Assembly (NCBI RefSeq): GCF_000026945.1
Contig: NC_012865.1
Location: forward strand, 496,001-560,000
DNA from: Candida dubliniensis CD36
Lineage: Eukaryota > Ascomycota > Pichiomycetes > Serinales > Debaryomycetaceae
Reading direction: 5' to 3'
Length of the DNA: 64,000 nucleotides
The notes below the pieces were generated by a model. It ran no database searches, was not told the DNA's origin, and saw nothing but the letters and a program-made list of their open reading frames with translations. The translations under genes and the position numbers were made by a program. Position 1 is the stretch's first letter. Each line of letters opens with the position of its first letter. Positions 47,933-58,005 of this stretch are shown here, one piece after another.

Positions 47933-48375
47933 GCCGAAAATGGAAGTTAATAATCGATAATGTTACTGCTAAACTAATACTTGAAAACAAAATATTTCAA
48001 TCAAGATGAAGAGTGTTTGTAATATATATTTATTTATTAAAAGGAAATGAAATTGGGTTCGGTGATGGAGCAAAAAAAAAAAAAAAAAACAAGATAAATG
48101 AAACACTAGTAGTATCAGGATTGATCTGTACTGTTTTGTTTTTTGCTGTATTAGGACAACACCTTTGTGCTACACTTTTGCACGACCTTTTCCAAGGTCT
48201 TGACAATTGCGCACGACTTTTTTTGTTTTACTTACTTTTGTTCACTACTACGTGCAAAGGGGAGGAAGAAAAAAAAAATGATACAGAAAACATCACCATA
48301 CACATTCTGGTTGTAGACGATATCCACCTTCAAAGTAAACTTTGACTTAATTTATCTAATCATAACCAATTTGAT
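47933..48375. promoter_or_regulatory. Divergent promoter region MOB1/NAB3
   Basis: 443 bases, with an A17 run near 48072-48089. The 110-codon frame at 48013-48345 is not called: it has no ATG in good context and no resemblance to a family. Confidence 0.5.
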
Positions 48376-50904
48376 ATGGAAGTAAATCCAGTTAATCTAC
48401 ATAAAGAGGAAACAGAAGAAAAGAAAGACGTGCTGCAACAAGATTCTGGAGCCGCTGAAACTTTAACCACAGCTTCGGATGAAAAACATGCAGTTGAGGC
48501 TGGCGATGAAGTTAGCCGAGAACAAGATGTTGATGACGATGAAAATGACAAGGATAGTCAACCAGACGACGAACAGAATCAAGAGGAGACCACTATTGAT
48601 CATGCACTTCCAGCCGATAGTGCTACTACCACTGAACAGGACGGTGAAAATAGGACAGAACCGGAAGAAGTAAAAGAACCAGTAGAAAGCAATGAAACCG
48701 AGCAAGTTACCGCGACAGATGAGCCTGATGTCCAGAAATCTACCAATGAAATTGTGAGAGAGCTATTTGCAGATGCAACTCCAACAACCGAGAATAAACT
48801 GTCAAGTCCTGGTGATAACCTTGAAAGCGAAGACTATGACCCAGAAAGTGCTTTTGCTGACAATAACGTTGAGAAAGACTCTATATCTAATGATTATTCT
48901 GAAAATCAAGAAAACAAAGACAATTCTGATTATGAACCTGAATTTAAAGAAGAAGAAGAAGAAGCAGAAGAAGCAGAACGTAAATCACCAGTTGCCACCG
49001 GCTTTTCTTCGAAAAAACCTCACGGACTAGCAGGATTACCCCCGAAACCACCAGTAAATGCTACAGTGAAACCATCTACAGCAGCCATTACAGAAGAAAG
49101 TAGCTCTCAACAAAGATTGAAGGATGCATATGACGCTATTATAAATAGCCCTATTGGCAGAGACCCTGAATTTTTAAGGTTACCTGCAGAAGAACAAGTA
49201 GACGCAATTAAAGATCAGTTACAGAAACTTGGGATTGACCTATCTTCTGGAAGCCACCCTATCAATTTTGATCAAGTATATTCTTACAATAAGCCATTTA
49301 AAAACTTGAAGGACCCAATTCCTTTAGTTCCTATTGGCGAATTCTGTCGTAGACCGAATATTACTGCTGCTATGACTCCTGAAGAAGAACAGGAATATGC
49401 AGAATTTATTGAAAGAGAGAATTATTATTTGAATTTACAAAACTGGGACGAATTCCCTGATAAGCTGAGACTATTTATTGGTAATTTACCAGCAAATACC
49501 ATTTCCAAACAAGATTTGTTCAGAATTTTTTCTAAATACGGTGAGGTTATTCAGATTGCAATCAAAGCAGGGTATGGTTTTGCACAATTCAGGACCGGAG
49601 AAGCATGTTTGGAGTGTATTAAAGGTGAAACCGATATACCATTACATAACAAGATCTTGCGATTGGATGCTTCAAGACCACAGAAGTCAAGACGTCCCGG
49701 GCATCCTGAAATTAATAATCCAAACATGAGTGGACGCGGCAGGGAAAGAGTTAGAGACGAAAGTGAAGATCAAGATCAACAACCTAGTCATAAAAAGAGA
49801 AAAGGGAGTATTGATTGTCAGGTTTATGTTACTGGGAAATCATCTGTTTTTTTCATACGAAAGGTTAAAAAAGCTTTTGCAATGTCACAAGTTACCATAG
49901 ATGTTGAAGATGTAACTCAGAGAAATATAAGCGAGGTTTTGAGTGAAGCAGCGTATTCAGGTGTATTGGCTGCCTGCGTGATCAAAGAACAGAAAGTCGA
50001 TATCCAAACGTTTGAAAATACACCAGATGGAGGAATCAAATTTGATGAATATGCTGATGTGGAACCTGAAGAAGGTGCAGAAATAGTTTTAAAGGCCAAG
50101 GTTAAAAAATATGGTGACAGATTACCGGCTTATGTTCCTCAAGATACTAGCTACCATGATAATTCTAGAAGTCATACCGCTGGCCCTGCTCATAGTAGTG
50201 GTCCTCGTAGAGGAGGTGAGCGTAATAGAGGATCTAGAAGAGGTGATAGACATGGTGGTAGACGTGGTGGATATGGTGCACATAATAACGATTATGGCCA
50301 TGGACGTGGTCGAGGTTCTAATTATGACTCTTGGAACCAACAACCTTATGGGTCCGTGCCACCACCCCCTCAACAACAACCTTATGGCTCGGTACCGCCA
50401 CCACCATCGTCATCGTCATCACGACAACCACATTCTTATGGTCAACCATATTATGGGAACCAGCAACCTTCCTATGGTTCGCCTGTGCAACAACCGGCTA
50501 TCAATCAGTGGAATTCTCCTGTTCAACCTCCACAAAACCCAGCCAACAATTTATTACAAGGACTCAACGCGGCACAAATTCAAAGTATGATTCAGTTGCT
50601 TCAATCTCAGCAACAAGGGGCACCTCCACCACAAGGAAATTACGGACAGCCTTCTAGACCTGGCCCTGCACCAAATACTTATGGAGGAATGGGGTACAAT
50701 AATAATTATGGATCAAATGCCCCATCATTGGCTCCACAACCTCAAGGACCAAACGACAATACCGCTAATCAAGTTCAAGCATTGCTTGCCCAGTTGCAAC
50801 AATCAAACCAACAAGGTAATGCTTATGGGCAAAACTCATCTCAAAATCAACAGGGCCAAGGTAGTTCTTTTTATGATACCTTGTCCAGGTTGGCCAAACA
50901 ATAG
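48376..50904 (+). CDS. NAB3: RNA-binding protein Nab3 (Nrd1-Nab3-Sen1 termination complex)
   Basis: 842 aa. A very acidic N-terminal third (Asp/Glu/Gln-rich to about residue 205) is followed by a Nrd1-interaction-type region (LKDAYDAIINSPIGRDPEF). Then comes one RRM (about 360-435; RNP2 RLFIGNLP, RNP1 YGFAQF), and a conserved block after it (DCQVYVTGKSSVFFIRKVKKAF). An RGG-rich stretch follows (RRGGERNRGSRRGD; GRGRGS). The Pro/Gln-rich tail carries repeated QPYGSVPPPP units and ends in the helical LLAQLQQ region used for self-assembly in yeast Nab3. The complex ends transcription of snoRNAs and cryptic transcripts. The RGG segment between the conserved block and the PQ-rich tail looks more developed than in S. 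cerevisiae. Confidence 0.9.
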   Translation: MEVNPVNLHKEETEEKKDVLQQDSGAAETLTTASDEKHAVEAGDEVSREQDVDDDENDKDSQPDDEQNQEETTIDHALPADSATTTEQDGENRTEPEEVKEPVESNETEQVTATDEPDVQKSTNEIVRELFADATPTTENKLSSPGDNLESEDYDPESAFADNNVEKDSISNDYSENQENKDNSDYEPEFKEEEEEAEEAERKSPVATGFSSKKPHGLAGLPPKPPVNATVKPSTAAITEESSSQQRLKDAYDAIINSPIGRDPEFLRLPAEEQVDAIKDQLQKLGIDLSSGSHPINFDQVYSYNKPFKNLKDPIPLVPIGEFCRRPNITAAMTPEEEQEYAEFIERENYYLNLQNWDEFPDKLRLFIGNLPANTISKQDLFRIFSKYGEVIQIAIKAGYGFAQFRTGEACLECIKGETDIPLHNKILRLDASRPQKSRRPGHPEINNPNMSGRGRERVRDESEDQDQQPSHKKRKGSIDCQVYVTGKSSVFFIRKVKKAFAMSQVTIDVEDVTQRNISEVLSEAAYSGVLAACVIKEQKVDIQTFENTPDGGIKFDEYADVEPEEGAEIVLKAKVKKYGDRLPAYVPQDTSYHDNSRSHTAGPAHSSGPRRGGERNRGSRRGDRHGGRRGGYGAHNNDYGHGRGRGSNYDSWNQQPYGSVPPPPQQQPYGSVPPPPSSSSSRQPHSYGQPYYGNQQPSYGSPVQQPAINQWNSPVQPPQNPANNLLQGLNAAQIQSMIQLLQSQQQGAPPPQGNYGQPSRPGPAPNTYGGMGYNNNYGSNAPSLAPQPQGPNDNTANQVQALLAQLQQSNQQGNAYGQNSSQNQQGQGSSFYDTLSRLAKQ

Positions 50905-51065
50905 GCAGTGTGACCGAACGCACAAGCTCCCATAGTTGTATAGGCTGTCTACACTTATTTAGGTTTTTTTTTTTTACAATATATAATATCCCCTCAAAAA
51001 AAAAAAAAAAACGACGAAAGCTACAATTAGGTTAGCATACAAAAGTGCCATTTTTACTGAGCTAT

Positions 51066-52580
51066 TTAATCCACTGTATCTTCAACTGGAGCCGACTGCT
51101 GTTCTTCTTGGTTAACAGCTTCATGTGCATATTCTTTTTTCAATTCTTCAAATTCCTTTTCATCTTCTATATAACCGCTAATACCAATGACACCACATTC
51201 ATTAAAAATTTCCAAAATTTTTTCAGCATCTTCAATTTTCAACTTGGCAAATTCCTTGTTAACCTCATCAATCGATTCTGTCTTAATTGCATTCTGGAAC
51301 TCTATCGGTAATTTAGTGGTAAAAATTTCGTATTCTTTGGTGCCTTCTTTAGGAATATTGACCAGAAGTTCTGTATTGTCATCTAATGCTTTTAATTGAA
51401 TCAATGCTTCTTCTTCGCCTGTTTCTTCATTATTTGATGCATTTTGTCTTTGCTCTTCTTTGATGATCTCACATCTACCTTTAATATGGGTAAATGTTTG
51501 GTTTACATCCTCCAAAAATGCATGTTTTGCTGGTGATGATTCGGCAGCAATTTTTGAAAAGAATAACTTGATAGTGTTGATTACATTAGCTGGAGCCGCT
51601 TTACCATTTCCTGACAATTGACCAACGTATTGCAATAATAATGATTGGTGAATAATATGTTTAGCTTCATCAGATTTATTTTCCAATTGAAGGTCAAATG
51701 CTGTCATTATCAAAGCATCTTTTTGTTGCTCAGTACATATTGAAGGATGCTTAATCAAGAATTCAGCAGCTTCTGAAAGATTGTCACTGGGTATTTTGGC
51801 AAATTCCTTAGTGGCAGGTAAGAGTTCCAATTCATCCAAAATTTCCTTATCAGATTTATCCTCGATCGGTTTTGGCAGATTAATAGTTTCAGTCGTGGTC
51901 ACAGTTGTCTTTTTGGTTTGCGAAGCTTTAGGGGTATCCTGCTTTACTTCTTCTTCTGGTTTATCTTTATTTAAAAAGGATCTATCAAAGCCAGTGTGCA
52001 AGTCGTCACTTACTATCAATTGGGCTTTTTGATACAATAAATCGTCCAATTTTATAGTCTGCTTGGATAAAACATCGTCGATCTTCTTTCTATGTTCCCT
52101 TAAATGTTCAATCAATTTGTCGCCATCCGTTTTTGTCTCTGGATGATCATCCTTTATTTGAACAAACAAATCTTCAATCATTTCATTATAACAAGGAGTG
52201 TTTTCAATTTCTTCTCTATCGAATTTCAAGTCTTTCAACCCTTTTCTTAACGTCAGACCCTTGTCTTTGATCAATTTATCATAATCAAATTTTTCTTGAG
52301 GATCAAATTCCGAATTCAATACCGACATAACTTTTGTATTATCCAATAACTCAGTGGAAGTCAACTTTTCTAACAAATAGTCGACCCTTTCGTTAAGTTT
52401 GGCATACATGGTCAATTGGATCAAGATACTTTTGATTTCGATGTTTCTTTGCATTCTTTTTTCATGAATATCACGTTGCTTCCATCTGATAAACGATTGC
52501 TTATCAACATTTGGATGAACTTCGACATCGGAATCGTCAGAAATTTCTATCTTGTCCCACTTGGAGTAATCTATTGGCAT
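51066..52580 (-). CDS. CDC37: Hsp90 co-chaperone Cdc37
   Basis: 504 aa. The ATG at 52580 begins MPIDYSKWDKIEISDDSDVEVHPNVD, the family hallmark, with the CK2 target Ser at position 14. The N-terminal kinase-binding coiled coil continues to about 170. The Hsp90-binding middle domain is about 250-400 (DLQLENKSDEAKHIIHQSLLLQYVGQL), and a C-terminal domain follows (CGVIGISGYIEDEKEF). It delivers protein kinases to Hsp90. The frame begins two codons earlier at a TTG, which is not a start. A perfect three-unit heat-shock element sits 130 bases upstream. Confidence 0.95.
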   Translation of the reverse strand: MPIDYSKWDKIEISDDSDVEVHPNVDKQSFIRWKQRDIHEKRMQRNIEIKSILIQLTMYAKLNERVDYLLEKLTSTELLDNTKVMSVLNSEFDPQEKFDYDKLIKDKGLTLRKGLKDLKFDREEIENTPCYNEMIEDLFVQIKDDHPETKTDGDKLIEHLREHRKKIDDVLSKQTIKLDDLLYQKAQLIVSDDLHTGFDRSFLNKDKPEEEVKQDTPKASQTKKTTVTTTETINLPKPIEDKSDKEILDELELLPATKEFAKIPSDNLSEAAEFLIKHPSICTEQQKDALIMTAFDLQLENKSDEAKHIIHQSLLLQYVGQLSGNGKAAPANVINTIKLFFSKIAAESSPAKHAFLEDVNQTFTHIKGRCEIIKEEQRQNASNNEETGEEEALIQLKALDDNTELLVNIPKEGTKEYEIFTTKLPIEFQNAIKTESIDEVNKEFAKLKIEDAEKILEIFNECGVIGISGYIEDEKEFEELKKEYAHEAVNQEEQQSAPVEDTVD

Positions 52581-52922
52581 GGTCAATCTCGGTTAACTGC
52601 TAGCAAAAAGAAGAAACCAAGTAGGAAAACTAAAAATATGATCCTCGAAACGGAAGAAAAAGAAAAACCCAATCTCGTGGTTTGGTGAAATGTCGCCCCC
52701 GCCCTTTAGTTCCAGAAGTTTCTAATGTCGCACTCTTAGTTCTGCAAAATATGTCGCCGGTGTGTGATACTAACACTCAAGGTTAGTCTTGTTCTTGAAT
52801 TTAACTACAAATCCGTGAGTTTGGTAACACAAGGAACTGGTTGTCTTCTTTCTTTTTGTTTATTACTTGATGAATAAAACTACTTAGATGATGTGAACTA
52901 AAGTAATAAATATACCATAAAT
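52581..52922. promoter_or_regulatory. CDC37 promoter and 3' flank of the cupin gene
   Basis: 342 bases. It contains the heat-shock element at 52710-52722 and three ATGTCGC sequences (52690, 52725, 52750 region), an unusual GC-containing repeat near the start of transcription. Confidence 0.55.
52710..52722. promoter_or_regulatory. Heat-shock element TTC-N2-GAA-N2-TTC
   Basis: TTCCAGAAGTTTC, three perfect alternating 5-bp units, the minimum strong Hsf1 target. It lies 130-142 bases upstream of the CDC37 ATG, a normal promoter position for an Hsp90 co-chaperone. Confidence 0.65.
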
Positions 52923-53288
52923 CTATGCAGCACCATTTGGTCTCAAACCAGTGAAAAATGCTAAAGCGTAATCAGTAGATTCAAAAGTGATAGTTGTACC
53001 TTTACTAAAGTAAAATACGTCACCCGGTTTAGCATTAACTTTTTTTCCAGTTTCATCAGTAAGGGTGAATTCGCCTGATACTTCAACAATAATTTTCATT
53101 TCATCGTAATCGTAAGTGTAAACTAATGGCTCACCTTTTTCTTGTCTGTAGAAACCACATGAGATTTGTTTATCTTTTGGAGCATCACTGGTAAAAGTAT
53201 CTTCCAAAAAGGAGTTGTTGCCTGGAGATGGAATTTGAGCTGGTTTGACGTCTTTACCTTCAGCAGCTGGTTTGTATAATAATGGCAT
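52923..53288 (-). CDS. Small single-domain cupin (EutQ-like), function unknown
   Basis: A 121-aa protein with one cupin barrel: EMKIIVEVSGEFTLTDETGKKVNAKPGDVFYFSKGTTITFES covers cupin motifs 1 and 2. The metal-binding His residues of classical cupins are mostly missing; motif 1 has Glu and motif 2 has no His. This is also seen in EutQ-type and related acyl cupins. S. cerevisiae has no obvious counterpart that I recall. The bacterial-like look raises the question of an old transfer, but codon use resembles its neighbours. The substrate is unknown. The start at 53288 is the first ATG. The gene lies behind CDC37's promoter on the same strand. Confidence 0.75.
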   Translation of the reverse strand: MPLLYKPAAEGKDVKPAQIPSPGNNSFLEDTFTSDAPKDKQISCGFYRQEKGEPLVYTYDYDEMKIIVEVSGEFTLTDETGKKVNAKPGDVFYFSKGTTITFESTDYALAFFTGLRPNGAA

Positions 53289-53867
53289 GGTGAAACAATG
53301 ATAGTGTTAATGCGGGGATAGTTTGAATAAAGTGGTTTCTTGATATTGATTGATAAACAGTATTAAAAAATATATAAAAAAGAGGCAAATAAATTTGGGA
53401 TATGATATCTATATTTATATTCTTCATTCTTTATAGTTTCATTAATAGAATCAATTAGGAAAACACCACCACCACTTACTTTCATTTGGTTGCAATACAG
53501 GTTTTATCTTAGGAGATACGCACATTGTTTTTTTTTGCTGTTTCCTGTACTATCACTTCGGGATACAATTTCCCAATTAGGATATGAGATCCCACATTCA
53601 AATTCAATATTTCAACATCAATCTAATCACTTCCCACTCTAGAATGTTATTTGTTCTTCAATTAATAATAATTAAACAGAAAAAAAAGGCTCCTATAAAG
53701 TACAGATATTACTTCAACTATTTACAAACTAGCATTCCCATTTGGGATCACCACCAAAAAATATATAAGCAAAAAAGAGAAAAAAAAAAAACTTGCCCTA
53801 ATTTGGTTAAAGGATCCTTATGCACACACACACAAATATATATATATATATAAATCAATTTCATATT
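53289..53867. other. Intergenic region cupin/VPS9
   Basis: 579 bases including the cupin promoter and VPS9 3' flank. A and TA tracts are present, and a CA tract at about 53823-53833. The 89-codon frame at 53584-53853 is Lys-rich and not called. Confidence 0.55.
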
Positions 53868-56159
53868 TCAACCATCGACCAATTGCAAACATGCATCAAT
53901 ACAGACATCTATATTCCCTCTGTTGATAAATATCACGTCTTTCAAAATGTTAGTATCCAACGAGGGAAATATTTCAATTAATGTATCATAGGCTTTTCGC
54001 ATCTGTTCAGCATTAATTTCTTCTTCCCTTGGAGGCAATGGTTGATATTGAGCTGAAGGATCGTTCTGCTCTTGAGGTGGTGGAGGATTAGCTGGTGGTT
54101 GGAATTCTTCTGGTTCAGATTCCGATAAATGAGGCAGTGGCGACAAAAAGTTTGTAATAGATTTTGTAAACATTTCTGCACTAGAAAATAATACCTTCGA
54201 AGGTGATAGTCCATTCGGAGTATTGGGCGTATCTGGTTTTAAGTGTGCTTCACCACTACCATCTGTTGGTGTTGTTGGGATTGTTGGGATTGGTTGTACT
54301 AATTTCAATTGTTGTAGCTTTTGTTTCCCTTGCGCCTCCCATGCTTCCATATGTGCATCAAATTCAGCTTGACTTATAGTCAAATCTTCTGCGGTAATAT
54401 TTTGTATAAACTCAATTGCACCTTGAATGGATGAAAGATAGTAGCTTGTTTCTCCATGTAATAACCACTCTTGTCCTCTGAAATTCTCAATATAATGGAT
54501 GTTACTGATCAAGTGGTCAGTTTTGGCTTTGAATATGACTAGAATCAATATTGGGATAAATGAATCTGCATTTGTTTCCTGTTTACTCAACTTCAAATAG
54601 CTGAATATAATCTTGCATGCATTGAGAATACATATGATTTTGTCTCGTGGTGCTCTGTAATTGTTGATTTTGTTTAATTCAGTAATTGCATACTCAAGAA
54701 ATGATTGATCATTTTTCACAATTTTATTTGCCAACTCATTGATATCGATATCCAAGTGGTTCCCATTTATCCAAGAGAATTTTTCCAATTGCACAGCAAA
54801 AGATTCATCCTTTTGCAAATCTAGTGTATAAGATTCAGGGATGTAAGACAAGTGTTGTTTAATAACTTCTGCTGGAAAACACAAATCATGCAAACGATTC
54901 ATAATCAACTTCTCTAATCCTTCACGAGAATTTTCCAAGTCAATTTGATCCATAGATGCAAATGGTTCATACAATGTAAACTTCTCATTCATAAAAATCT
55001 TGAAATCCAGAATAATCTTAATTCTTTGATCGGATGTAAATGTATGACCCTGTCTAATGAATGAACCTAAAAATGATCGAATGTATCTCACTATTGGATC
55101 CGCAGATTTTTTGCGCAATTGAACTAAAAATGTTTGAAAATCAAATGGTTTATGCGACTGTTTGTTTTGTTCTGAAGAATCATTAACCTGAAACCTGTGT
55201 TTGTGTGCTTTGTTTGGATCGGTTATCGATACATCTTGAGTAAGTACATCATTAGTACTTTTAGACTCAGAACCCCCTACTTTTATGCTCAATTCTTCGA
55301 CTGCAGACTGTTCTTTTTCAGACCCGGCGATATCAAGCAAGTTACCTTTTGGTGTGCTGCTTTCAACTTGATTTGTGTTTGTAGACTCCGATTTTGCAAG
55401 ATCATCATGCAAATTGTGATTTTTACTGCTGAGAGTTTCCGTGTCATCCAAATCAATCAAATTATCATTAACTGCTTCTTCCTGCTTTTCAGCAACCTCT
55501 TTTTCTTCAGGTAGTATATAAGGCTGAATTGTCATAAGTGCAGCAAATGAGGTAGTTCCGTTGTTTTTTTGTTCAGTCTGTTTGATGGATGGAGACAAAG
55601 TGATATCCTTAGTCGACGTTCCTTCTTTCTCTGACACTGCTTCTTTTTCTTTGGGCGACTCTCCATCGTCACCGTCATCATCCAGTACCATTTTTTCTAG
55701 TTTATCTTCTTGGGAGACTTCATCATCCTCATGTTTTTCTGTAAAAGGTTGATGTTCTTCATGTTCTGTTTTAGCCTGTTCTTTATCATCTTTATTGATA
55801 TCGAATTTATCAAACAAACCAATCAAATCTGTTTTGGATGAGTTTGTAGAGGTAGTAGATACATTATTACCTACTGATTCACCATTATCAATAGTAACAA
55901 CTGCTGGAACAACTCCCGTGGCTGACAATCTTGGAGACGAAGACTTTGGCGGGGTCTTGCTGGAATTGTTGGTCGATACAGAACTGTCAAAGTTGCTTTT
56001 CAACAATATGTTCAGTATAAATGGTGGTGGCTTCACCGTAACTGGTTGTGGATTGTCATTAGATGTCAAATTGCTGTTGCTTGTCGTATTGGTATTGTTG
56101 GTTGATGTCGTGGGGGTCGACTTTGATATATTAAAATTTAGTTGATTCTTGAACGACAT
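53868..56159 (-). CDS. VPS9: Rab5-type GEF Vps9 with C-terminal CUE domain
   Basis: A 763-aa guanine-nucleotide exchange factor for the endosomal Rab5-type GTPase Vps21. A helical bundle (DPIVRYIRSFLGSFIRQG, about residue 355 on) precedes the VPS9 domain. That domain contains LEKLIMNRLHDLCFP, APRDKIICILNACKIIFSYL and the signature DSFIPILILVIFKAKTDHLISNIHYIENFRG...GETSYYLSSIQGAIEFI. The CUE ubiquitin-binding domain is at the extreme C-terminus (AYDTLIEIFPSLDTNILKDVIFINRGNIDVCIDACLQL). It is about 300 residues longer than S. cerevisiae Vps9 (451), because of an N-terminal disordered Ser/Thr/Asp/Glu-rich extension (residues 1-340). It functions in vacuolar protein sorting. Confidence 0.93.
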   Translation of the reverse strand: MSFKNQLNFNISKSTPTTSTNNTNTTSNSNLTSNDNPQPVTVKPPPFILNILLKSNFDSSVSTNNSSKTPPKSSSPRLSATGVVPAVVTIDNGESVGNNVSTTSTNSSKTDLIGLFDKFDINKDDKEQAKTEHEEHQPFTEKHEDDEVSQEDKLEKMVLDDDGDDGESPKEKEAVSEKEGTSTKDITLSPSIKQTEQKNNGTTSFAALMTIQPYILPEEKEVAEKQEEAVNDNLIDLDDTETLSSKNHNLHDDLAKSESTNTNQVESSTPKGNLLDIAGSEKEQSAVEELSIKVGGSESKSTNDVLTQDVSITDPNKAHKHRFQVNDSSEQNKQSHKPFDFQTFLVQLRKKSADPIVRYIRSFLGSFIRQGHTFTSDQRIKIILDFKIFMNEKFTLYEPFASMDQIDLENSREGLEKLIMNRLHDLCFPAEVIKQHLSYIPESYTLDLQKDESFAVQLEKFSWINGNHLDIDINELANKIVKNDQSFLEYAITELNKINNYRAPRDKIICILNACKIIFSYLKLSKQETNADSFIPILILVIFKAKTDHLISNIHYIENFRGQEWLLHGETSYYLSSIQGAIEFIQNITAEDLTISQAEFDAHMEAWEAQGKQKLQQLKLVQPIPTIPTTPTDGSGEAHLKPDTPNTPNGLSPSKVLFSSAEMFTKSITNFLSPLPHLSESEPEEFQPPANPPPPQEQNDPSAQYQPLPPREEEINAEQMRKAYDTLIEIFPSLDTNILKDVIFINRGNIDVCIDACLQLVDG

Positions 56160-56650
56160 TATTGAAAACTGTATCTTCTATAAAAGCACTTGAATAGGAT
56201 AGGTAAAATTTTTATCACTCTTTCACTTTCTGGTTAAAAATGCAGTAATGTATGTATAAGATGATTGATTTGATGTTTCCAGGGATAAATGATCAATCTT
56301 GGTAGAAATCGATTCTGTCGTAGCTTTTTTCCTGCCTTTGATTATTCGCACTGTGGTTTCATTTACCAGCCATGGAAGAAATATTATGTATGATCAAATT
56401 TACGAATTACGTAATCACCACCAACAAACATCGCTATTATCAGTTTCGGTTAAGAAAACCAACAACTCTTATCTTCTAACTAATCCCATTTATAGACGGG
56501 AAATGTGGTACGTACTTTTTATAGGATACAGACCATAAATAAACTTGACATGTATTATGTACTCCTAGGTAAAATCCTGTACAAACCTCTAACCGTTTTC
56601 TATAATTGTTTCCATGTAAGAAACCATTTTTGTAACCTTAGCCTCAACAT
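56160..56650. other. Intergenic region VPS9/TVP38
   Basis: 491 bases with no gene. The frame at 56299-56538 starts with TTG and has no family resemblance. The sequence is less repetitive than most gaps here. Confidence 0.55.
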
Positions 56651-57697
56651 CTAAAGCATTTCTTCAGATGTTCGTACACCATTATCTTTATTGGTATTAT
56701 TGCCATTTCCTTGTTGTCTTGGATCATCTTCATTGTCATCAATGATAAAATTATCAGCGTCAAAATCTGCCGAATTTAATTCAATTTCATTACTCCCCAA
56801 TTCCAAATCATCTTCAAAATTTCCAAATACCATAACGTCATCAGCGGCTATACCTCTAGAATGATAGCTTGCCAACTTTTGTTGCATTTTGGCGTATATC
56901 AAATACGCAGCTAAAGTTGCAGCAGTTCCAGTGAGGACAATACTTATGATATCAACAATTTTCGTGCCTCCGCTGGATTTGTCGTCACCAATTTGTTTCA
57001 ATTTACTGCCAACAAACAAATGGATCAAGATTTTTGGCGATGTAATCAATGTAGCCAAAAAATAGGTGAGTAAGGGTAATTCTGGAATAGCGGCCAATGC
57101 ACCATTTGATAACGAGTAAGGTAAAGGGCACAATCTAATCAAAATCAAGAGAAATAATGAATTGCCTTCTCCTAGAATTTCTGCAAATGCTCTGAATGTT
57201 TCATTGTGATTCATCAATTTGACAGCTTGATTATGGAGAACATAACGGTATACTATGAATGAACAAGTTGAACCCAAAACGGAAGCACTTGCTATCAATG
57301 GCCAGCCTTGTGGGCACCCATATATCATCCCTGTTAAAAACGACAATGCGGAAAATCCAACCAATGGAGGGAACCCAACCATAAATATCAAGACAAATAT
57401 TATCAACGATCCATATTTCAAATTATGCCATTCGTCAGACAAATATATGAGGAATCTGATTATATATATATGGAAAATGACCATCAAAATGGATATGACA
57501 CCAATCACAACAAGAGCTCCACCCAATAGTATTTGTTTAATGATTGATTGTTCCAAGTACCACGTTCGAGCTTGTTGAATAATGTCTGTTACTGCGGCGA
57601 GTTTTGAAGCTAGAACATTTCTTAAGGTAGAAAAGGATGAATCCTGATTATAATTGTACCGATACTCATGATCGTCAGATGTCGGGAGTTGTGGCAT
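56651..57697 (-). CDS. TVP38: Golgi membrane protein Tvp38 (VTT/SNARE-associated family)
   Basis: 348 aa from the ATG at 57697 (MPQLPTSDDHEY). The seven codons before it begin at a GTG and are not used. At least five hydrophobic spans are visible. The VTT signature region is GFPPLVGFSALSFLTGMIYG, then CPLPYSLSNGALAAIPELPLLTYFLATLI, the typical re-entrant motif of the DedA/VTT group. The C-terminus is a cytosolic, acidic, Asn/Asp-rich tail (about 60 residues). In S. cerevisiae Tvp38 sits in Tlg2-positive Golgi membranes; related VTT proteins are scramblases. The start lies in an ordinary yeast promoter with poly-T. Confidence 0.88.
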   Translation of the reverse strand: MPQLPTSDDHEYRYNYNQDSSFSTLRNVLASKLAAVTDIIQQARTWYLEQSIIKQILLGGALVVIGVISILMVIFHIYIIRFLIYLSDEWHNLKYGSLIIFVLIFMVGFPPLVGFSALSFLTGMIYGCPQGWPLIASASVLGSTCSFIVYRYVLHNQAVKLMNHNETFRAFAEILGEGNSLFLLILIRLCPLPYSLSNGALAAIPELPLLTYFLATLITSPKILIHLFVGSKLKQIGDDKSSGGTKIVDIISIVLTGTAATLAAYLIYAKMQQKLASYHSRGIAADDVMVFGNFEDDLELGSNEIELNSADFDADNFIIDDNEDDPRQQGNGNNTNKDNGVRTSEEML

Positions 57698-58005
57698 GGT
57701 TGATAGAGGAGGTGGCACAACAAATTGTATAAACTAAAATAAGTTGCTACTTTAGATAAAACTTTATCAACAGCTTTCTTTCTAAATTTTTTTTTTTTTT
57801 TTCTGCAGGTATTTAACAGAGAAGTAGGCAAAAAAAAAAAAGAGGACAACATTACGAGAGGAGACATTGTTACCACAAAGGTCAGTTGTAAATCCCAACT
57901 TAACCAATTGTTCTAAGCTAAGCCGAGCTATTTTCGGGCCGGCCAATTATTAGCCAACTAAAGACTTCTTATTACAATCAAACACAGATATACCTTCTAT
58001 TGATT
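57698..58005. other. Intergenic region TVP38/FEN2
   Basis: 308 bases with T and A runs (near 57788-57801 and 57830-57841) and one GGGCCGGCC (57936-57944), a rare GC-rich word here. No gene is seen. Confidence 0.55.

Noticed and set aside
48013..48345. 110-codon frame between MOB1 and NAB3
   Set aside because: No ATG in good context, crosses an A17 run, and lies in the divergent promoter.
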